Assembly: GCA_004558535.1 (NCBI GenBank)
Contig: SFCP01000012.1
Coordinates: 1 to 37,357 of the forward strand
Source: Bacteroidales bacterium
GTDB taxonomy: Bacteria; Bacteroidota; Bacteroidia; Bacteroidales; Bacteroidaceae
Length of the DNA stretch: 37,357 bases
Direction of reading: 5' to 3'
Shown here: piece by piece, positions 32,112 to 37,357 of the stretch
How positions within the stretch are numbered: the stretch's first letter is position 1
Layout of the letters: each line of letters opens with the position of its first letter
Program-made: the position numbers and the translations under genes
Notes under the pieces: model-generated
The model's database searches: none
What the model was told of the DNA's origin: nothing
The model's input: only the letters and a program-made list of their open reading frames with translations

Positions 32112-35100
32112 ATGAAGCAAATCGTAATCAAGAAGTTAGCCGTATGGAGTCTGACTGCCCTTCTGCCCTCCCTGCTACTGGCACAGGAGGTGGACAGGAA
32201 GCTTTATCCGGACTTCACCTGGCGACTGAACCCCGACCCCACACTGATGATGGTCAGGAAAGCGCCTGAAGCGCAACGGGCCGCGGCCGTTCGTCCCAGC
32301 CATGTGAACAATGCGGAGCTGAAATTCTTCCCTCCCGTATTCAATCAGGACGGCGGTTCCTGTGGTTCGGCATCACGTATCCGCTATATGTTTACGCACG
32401 AACTGAACGCTTACCGGAACCTGAGCGGCGCATCGGACGCCAACAGCTATCCTACGCACTTCGTATGGTTGCTGACTTTCGGTAATTCGGGAAAAGACGA
32501 GTTCGTGCAGTTTGTGGGTGTCCCCTCTGCCGAAACCTACGGCGGACGCACCTATTCCTCGCTTTTCGGCAATCAAGACGCCGAGAACAATAACTTCGGC
32601 TGGATGAATGGCTACGACAAGTGGTACTCCGGCATGTTCAACCGCATGCAGAAACCCGTGAACTTCACCGAGAGCGTAAAGACCGAGGCCGGACGCGAAG
32701 CTGTGAAGAACTGGCTGTGGAACCACAACGGCGATACCGACTTCCACGGCGGCGGCATCTGTGGTATCGGTGTAGCCAGCGGCGGCGATTGGCAACGCAT
32801 CCCCTCGACCCCGGCAAATGATGCAGCGGGCGTGACGGGACAATACTACGTGAAGCGTTGGGGTACGAGTGTAGACCATGCCCTGACAATTGTCGGCTAC
32901 GACGATCGCATAGAGTTCGACCTGAACGGCAATGGCGTCTACGGCGAAACTTCGGCAGACGAAGTCGGCGCGTGGATTATCGTCAACTCGTGGAGCGACG
33001 GTTGGTGCAACAAGGGTTTCATCTATTGCCCATACGCCCACGGCGGAGCTTGGTTCAACGAGTCGGGCGGCACCTACACAATGGCCGACAGCTGGTGGTA
33101 TCCCGAAGTCTACAAGGTGCGCAAGGATTACCGCCCGCTCCGTACCATCAAGCTGAATATGGACTATTCCCATCGCAGCGAAATCTGTCTGAGCGCAGGC
33201 ATATCGACAGACCTCAATGCCACTGTGCCCGAACGTACCATCACATTTGACCACTTCAAATACGCCGGCGACGGCAACGGCGGAAACACCAACCCCGCAC
33301 CGGCCATCCCGATGCTGGGTAAATGGGCCGATGGCAAGTTGCACACGGAACCGATGGAATTTGGCTACGACCTGACGGACCTGACCGCCGGCTTCGACAA
33401 GAACCTTCCTTTGAAGTACTTCTTCATTGTCGAAACACGTTCGTGGGGACAGGGAAGCGGACATATCTACAATGCCTCTATCATAGACTACGAATTTGAT
33501 ACGGACGGGCTGGAGACGCCCTTCAATCTGCCCACTTCCGGCCAGACCATCACAAGCGCCGGAAACAAGACCATCATCTCCACCGTCGTCTACGGACAGG
33601 GATATTATGCCCCCCAAAATGTCAGCTACAACGAGGGCACACTGCGTTGGGACGCCCCCATCACCTCGGGACACGATGTGACAACCTACCGCATCTATAA
33701 GGAGGGAGTCAAAGTGGCCGAACTCCCCAGCGAGGTGACGGAGTACGCATTGGCCGAGGAAACGGACCAGGTGACCTATGCTGTCGCAGCATACTACGGC
33801 AGTGAGGCGGTGGAGTCCTCCAAGGTCAGCGTGAATACGCCCATTACGACCTCCGCCCTGAACAATTCCATCAAACTGACAAATACCGGTTTCTCCATCC
33901 CCGACCTGTTCGCCTCCAAGTTTGACAAAGTGACCATAGAGTACTGGTTCAAACCCTCATCTCTGAGTGACTGGAACCAATCCGCAGGACCGGGATGGGG
34001 CACGTTCATGTTCCACGCCAATGCCAACGGCGCATTTACAGCCGGATGGGACACAAGCAACCGCGTAAACGGCAATTCAGGCAACCTCAAGAGCAATACT
34101 TGGGCACATGTGGCCATGGTCGTTGATGGCAATGTCTTTACCACTTACATCAACGGTGTGAAATCCGGCAGCGTCACCTCAAGTACCTACAGCGGCGTGG
34201 GCGGTTTCGGCGACCTCGTCTTCAGCTCCTCCAGCGGAAGCGCATGGAACGGCTACATTGATGAAATCAGAATCTGGAACTATGCCCGCACAGCCGATCA
34301 AATCAAGAATGACAAAAACATCGTGTATAGCGGGACAAATATGCCCGCCGGCCTTTTGGCCTATTATCGCGGCACACTGATGGAAAGCGATGGCGTGCAG
34401 AAGATGCGTGACTATGTCGGCGGACACCATGCCCCGCTGGCCAACAGCAACAGCGTAACGGTCAGCACGAGCGGACAACCCCTGCTGCAAGTCCCGAGCG
34501 AAGCGCTGTCGGCCACTATCAACGCACCGGCAAAGGTCTATGCAGGACTGCCGGCCGACTTTTCCGCCACCTGCTCAGCTTCGGCCGCTCGGCTCTGCTG
34601 GACTGCACCGGACGCAGGCGTGCAGAACTTGTTTGCTTCTTCGCCGAGCCTGACATTCACGCATACAGGCAACCAACAAGTGACGCTGGTCGCCTACAAC
34701 GCTGCAGGCGAGCTCGTAACGACCACAAGCACCGTAAACGTACAGGCAGCACCGGCTGCTGATGCGACTTTCACCGTGACAAAGGCAGAAATCCCTGCCG
34801 GCGACCGTGTTACATTCATGGCCAACTCGCCACAATTAGGCTATATCTACGAGTGGAGTATGCCGGGTGCAGTGGTGGAAACCGCTTCCACACCGACCGC
34901 CACAGCCACCTATCCCCAAAAGGGTACATACACCGTCACGCTGAAAGTGTCGGCCCCCGGCGGCACCGCCAAGACGTCCACCCAAACCATCCATGTGGTG
35001 GAGGTGGCACCGCAGTCGGCATTCAGCCTTTCGCCAAGCGTTGTCATCAAGGGCGAGACCCTCTTCCTGAAGGACGAATCACGCTATGCGCCCACCCGGT

Positions 35101-37049
35101 GGCAATGGCAACTGCACAGCCCCGCCAAGGACTATGTCGTGATGGGGCAAAACTCTTCGCTGCGCCCCGACGTGCCCGGCGTCTACGACCTCAGCCTGAC
35201 AACCACCAACGCAGCCGGCTCCCATACAGCCACACGCGAACGCGCCTTGGTAGTTTGTAATGCAGATAGCAAAAATGGCTTGAACTTTGGCAATTCCGGA
35301 GCATCCGTGACGGCAACCGGCAACCTCCTGACTGCCGGCAGCAAGGAATTCACCGTAGAGTGGTGGATGAACCCCGACCACAATGCTACCTACTCCAACG
35401 GATTGGGCGACGAAACCGGCACCATGATCGTTCGCACCGATGCCAACGGTGCCCTCTCGATGACCATGAACGGGAAAACCAGCACCACCTCGTCGGGCAC
35501 CGTCCTGACGGGCGAATGGCACCATTATGCTGTGGTCTACAGCTCTGGACGCTACGCCTATTATTATCGCGACGGCGTCCAGATAGCCAAGAAAGCCCAG
35601 GGTGCCACCTCTCTGAGCTCGGCACTGCAGCGCTTCGTCATCGGTGGACTTGATGCCCCCGTTTATGGCAGCATGGATGAAGTGAGAGTATGGAACAAGG
35701 CACTGAGCGTAGAACAAATCCGCCAGTATGCCAACAGTCCAATAACAGACATCGCTGCAGCAGAAGCCGACGGACTGGTCCTGTATTATGACTTCAACCA
35801 GAGCGGCGGCAACGTGGAGGACCGCTCCTCACATAACTACAACGGCTCGCGAAGCGGATTTGGCCCCGACGGCGATGCTTGGGGACTTTCGCGCGGTGTA
35901 TTCTGCCTGAATTTCGAAGAAGCCGCCCAGCCCGAAGACATCACCTACGATTACTTGTCCAACTACAAGAAGTCCTTCACCTATGATGCCTCCAAACAGG
36001 TCAACACCAACGTGGCCAACCGTTTCTATGCCATCAAGGATTGGAAGACCGCAGGTGCTTCTGTTTCCGGTAGTGTAACAACTGGTGTTCACGTGGACGT
36101 GAACAAAGAAAATTGCTTCACCGTCACTACGCAGTGGGATGGTTTTGGCACACTCGCCGACCACACCGTTTGGCAAAACATCACACTCCCCGCAGGTTCC
36201 TATGTATTTACTGCCACTTATGATGACAAATACGAGGGACAATGCGAGAATAGTTATCTTGTAGTAGCAGAGGGGGCTAACAGCCTGCCCAATACGGCCA
36301 ACCTCGCCGCTGGCGCACTGGCCTACGCTCCCATGTCGGAGAAGGGCGTCGTTTCCGAGAATTCATTGAGCTTCGTGCTGACACGCGAGACAACTATTTC
36401 TCTGGGTATGCTCATCAATATGAGCGGAAAGTCCTGCCTCTGCATCAAGCAGTTCAGCCTGACGCGCAATCCTGTCACCGTCATCGAAGCCGACAACCAG
36501 GATGGATACGACCTGACTGTCGACGGCACCGGATATACTACCCTCTACCTGCCCTACAACACCGAAATCCCCGGTGATGTCCGTGCCTACACAGTCACCG
36601 ACGTGGAGGGACGCGTGCTTATGATGGAGGAAATCACGGATGGCGTTCTCCCCGCCAACACCGGTGTAGTGATACAGGCTGCTCCCGGCATCTATCACTT
36701 CACACCTGTGGCAAGTGCCGGCACTGCCCATAGCATTCTCGTAGGCGTAACTGCTGCTGCGTCTCCCATGGCCGGACGGAAATACTATCAGCTCGGCATG
36801 GACGGCGAATTTGTCGGCTTCTATCCTTTCACAGGAAGCAAGTTTACTCCCTATGCAGCCTACCTGCAGCGCAGCGCCGACGACGAAGTGGAATTCTACA
36901 TAACCGATACCTTCCCCACTGCCCTCGAAAAAATTATTGTCCCCGGACAGGGTACAACTGACACCTACTATGATTTGAGCGGTCGACGTGTCAGCCATCC
37001 CCGACGCGGTGTCTACATCAAGGGCGGCAAGAAAGTGTACGTCCGCTGA
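32112..37049 (+). CDS. Secreted papain-like (C1A-type) cysteine protease with LamG and PKD-like domains
   Basis: This 1,645-residue protein has a signal peptide (cut near 'LLLAQ'). The papain-type triad is visible: Q79 and C84 in 'FNQDGGSCGSAS', H256 in 'VDHALTIVGYDD' and N292 in 'WIIVNSWSDGWCNKGF'. An FN3-like segment follows ('APQNVSYNEGTLRWDAP'). Then come a LamG/concanavalin-like domain (about 584-737), three PKD-like beta domains (about 800-878, 886-966, 972-1049), a second LamG (about 1055-1212) and a DUF5013-like beta domain (about 1277-1456). A beta module and the tail 'YYDLSGRRVSHPRRGVYIKGGKKVYVR' end it, as in surface-sorted Bacteroidetes proteins. The LamG and PKD modules suggest carbohydrate or host-surface contact; the protease substrate is unknown. 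It starts 57 bp after mutY and ends at a strong terminator. Confidence 0.9.
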   Translation: MKQIVIKKLAVWSLTALLPSLLLAQEVDRKLYPDFTWRLNPDPTLMMVRKAPEAQRAAAVRPSHVNNAELKFFPPVFNQDGGSCGSASRIRYMFTHELNAYRNLSGASDANSYPTHFVWLLTFGNSGKDEFVQFVGVPSAETYGGRTYSSLFGNQDAENNNFGWMNGYDKWYSGMFNRMQKPVNFTESVKTEAGREAVKNWLWNHNGDTDFHGGGICGIGVASGGDWQRIPSTPANDAAGVTGQYYVKRWGTSVDHALTIVGYDDRIEFDLNGNGVYGETSADEVGAWIIVNSWSDGWCNKGFIYCPYAHGGAWFNESGGTYTMADSWWYPEVYKVRKDYRPLRTIKLNMDYSHRSEICLSAGISTDLNATVPERTITFDHFKYAGDGNGGNTNPAPAIPMLGKWADGKLHTEPMEFGYDLTDLTAGFDKNLPLKYFFIVETRSWGQGSGHIYNASIIDYEFDTDGLETPFNLPTSGQTITSAGNKTIISTVVYGQGYYAPQNVSYNEGTLRWDAPITSGHDVTTYRIYKEGVKVAELPSEVTEYALAEETDQVTYAVAAYYGSEAVESSKVSVNTPITTSALNNSIKLTNTGFSIPDLFASKFDKVTIEYWFKPSSLSDWNQSAGPGWGTFMFHANANGAFTAGWDTSNRVNGNSGNLKSNTWAHVAMVVDGNVFTTYINGVKSGSVTSSTYSGVGGFGDLVFSSSSGSAWNGYIDEIRIWNYARTADQIKNDKNIVYSGTNMPAGLLAYYRGTLMESDGVQKMRDYVGGHHAPLANSNSVTVSTSGQPLLQVPSEALSATINAPAKVYAGLPADFSATCSASAARLCWTAPDAGVQNLFASSPSLTFTHTGNQQVTLVAYNAAGELVTTTSTVNVQAAPAADATFTVTKAEIPAGDRVTFMANSPQLGYIYEWSMPGAVVETASTPTATATYPQKGTYTVTLKVSAPGGTAKTSTQTIHVVEVAPQSAFSLSPSVVIKGETLFLKDESRYAPTRWQWQLHSPAKDYVVMGQNSSLRPDVPGVYDLSLTTTNAAGSHTATRERALVVCNADSKNGLNFGNSGASVTATGNLLTAGSKEFTVEWWMNPDHNATYSNGLGDETGTMIVRTDANGALSMTMNGKTSTTSSGTVLTGEWHHYAVVYSSGRYAYYYRDGVQIAKKAQGATSLSSALQRFVIGGLDAPVYGSMDEVRVWNKALSVEQIRQYANSPITDIAAAEADGLVLYYDFNQSGGNVEDRSSHNYNGSRSGFGPDGDAWGLSRGVFCLNFEEAAQPEDITYDYLSNYKKSFTYDASKQVNTNVANRFYAIKDWKTAGASVSGSVTTGVHVDVNKENCFTVTTQWDGFGTLADHTVWQNITLPAGSYVFTATYDDKYEGQCENSYLVVAEGANSLPNTANLAAGALAYAPMSEKGVVSENSLSFVLTRETTISLGMLINMSGKSCLCIKQFSLTRNPVTVIEADNQDGYDLTVDGTGYTTLYLPYNTEIPGDVRAYTVTDVEGRVLMMEEITDGVLPANTGVVIQAAPGIYHFTPVASAGTAHSILVGVTAAASPMAGRKYYQLGMDGEFVGFYPFTGSKFTPYAAYLQRSADDEVEFYITDTFPTALEKIIVPGQGTTDTYYDLSGRRVSHPRRGVYIKGGKKVYVR

Positions 37050-37101
37050 TAAAGTAACGAAGGCTACTAACCCATCCCCCTCCGCGGGGATCTAAACAGA
37101 A

Positions 37102-37150
37102 GCGAGGCTGCGCCGGCATATTTTTACCGCGCAACCTCGCACTTTTTTTT
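37102..37150 (+). terminator. Intrinsic terminator of the cysteine-protease gene
   Basis: GCGAGG-c-TGCGCCGG (37102-37117) pairs with CCGCGCA-a-CCTCGC (to 37140), and then AC and eight Ts (37143-37150). The stem is GC-rich, has one mismatch and one bulge, and lies about 50 bp after the stop. Confidence 0.85.
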
Positions 37151-37204
37151 GAGAATTAATCCATGGCGACCGGCTTCGGATGGGTGAATGGAAGCTAATT
37201 GCAA

Positions 37205-37250
37205 TAAAAAAACTACCTACCACTTGGTTCAAATGAAGTAGTAGGTAGTT
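37205..37250 (-). terminator. Minus-strand terminator for a gene beyond the right edge
   Basis: AACTACCTACCACTT (37211-37225) pairs with AAGTAGTAGGTAGTT (37236-37250). On the minus strand the single mismatch becomes a G-U pair and the stem is followed by a T6 run. It implies a convergent minus-strand transcript that starts outside the window. Confidence 0.65.
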
Positions 37251-37257
37251 CAAATTA

Positions 37258-37357
37258 GAATTATTGCTGTCCGGTAAAACTCCAAATAGCATAAAAATCC
37301 TCCCCGAAGCCCCGTAAAATAGGACTTTGGGGGTTGTTTTTTCAAAAGTAAGCCCTC
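37258..37357. repeat. Repeat shared with 20784-20871, probable insertion-sequence end running out of the window
   Basis: The 24-bp block at 37258-37281 is identical to 20784-20807, and TCAAAAGTAAGCCCTC at 37342-37357 matches the second block there with one base fewer. The DNA between differs in sequence and length (61 against 47 bp). No transposase is visible inside the window. Confidence 0.55.

Overview
The window looks like a chromosome segment from a Bacteroidales bacterium, most likely Prevotella-like. The evidence is: giant secreted multidomain proteases with a 'YDLxGRR...GxYI..GKK' C-terminal tail; sigma-ABfrA-type promoters (TTG/TTTG, about 19-20 bp, TAnnTTTG) instead of E. coli-type ones; a lipoprotein-type OmpH; a Bacteroidetes 'putative porin'; and a short MKREYI.P-type peptide. 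No phage, plasmid or CRISPR module is visible.

Layout. (1) 2-6749, plus strand: an M60-like metalloprotease of more than 2,169 residues, cut by the left edge, followed by a 58-residue peptide gene. A strong hairpin pair separates it from the convergent block. (2) 6913-9398, minus strand: lptB, a nitroreductase, an OmpH/Skp-like lipoprotein and a short membrane protein. (3) 9399-10404: a 1-kb gene-free zone with two unrelated repeat families, a scattered GGTGTATAGTT element and an 8-copy 21-bp tandem array. (4) 10405-10693, minus: three identical tRNA-Arg(ACG) genes with a promoter and a terminator. (5) 10936-20561, minus: a secreted protein broken by a frameshift, then dnaE, glnS and recQ. 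dnaE also appears frameshifted at its extreme 3' end. (6) 20562-21417: an AT-rich divergent intergenic region with repeats and two perfect TTATCCACA boxes. (7) 21418-27785, plus: a YycJ-like metallo-beta-lactamase-fold protein, a U32/RlhA-type protein, an SH3/zinc-ribbon membrane lipoprotein bracketed by repeats, and a Porin_10-type outer-membrane protein. (8) 27853-29043, minus: a conserved exported protein and ruvC. (9) 29243-37049, plus: a DUF1573 protein, manC, mutY and a 1,645-residue secreted papain-like cysteine protease with LamG and PKD-like domains. The window ends in a terminator pair and a repeat shared with the 20.8-kb region that is probably an insertion-sequence end.

Functionally the core is housekeeping: replication and repair (dnaE, recQ, ruvC, mutY), translation (glnS, tRNA-Arg, rlhA-like) and envelope biogenesis (lptB, ompH, porin, manC). 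Two very large secreted proteases sit at its two ends. They are unrelated in their catalytic domains but share a C-terminal module and tail, which suggests a common export or surface-attachment route. The main oddities are the density of different short repeat families in the intergenic regions, several of which run into the 3' ends of genes, and two single-base frame disruptions within 400 bp of each other.
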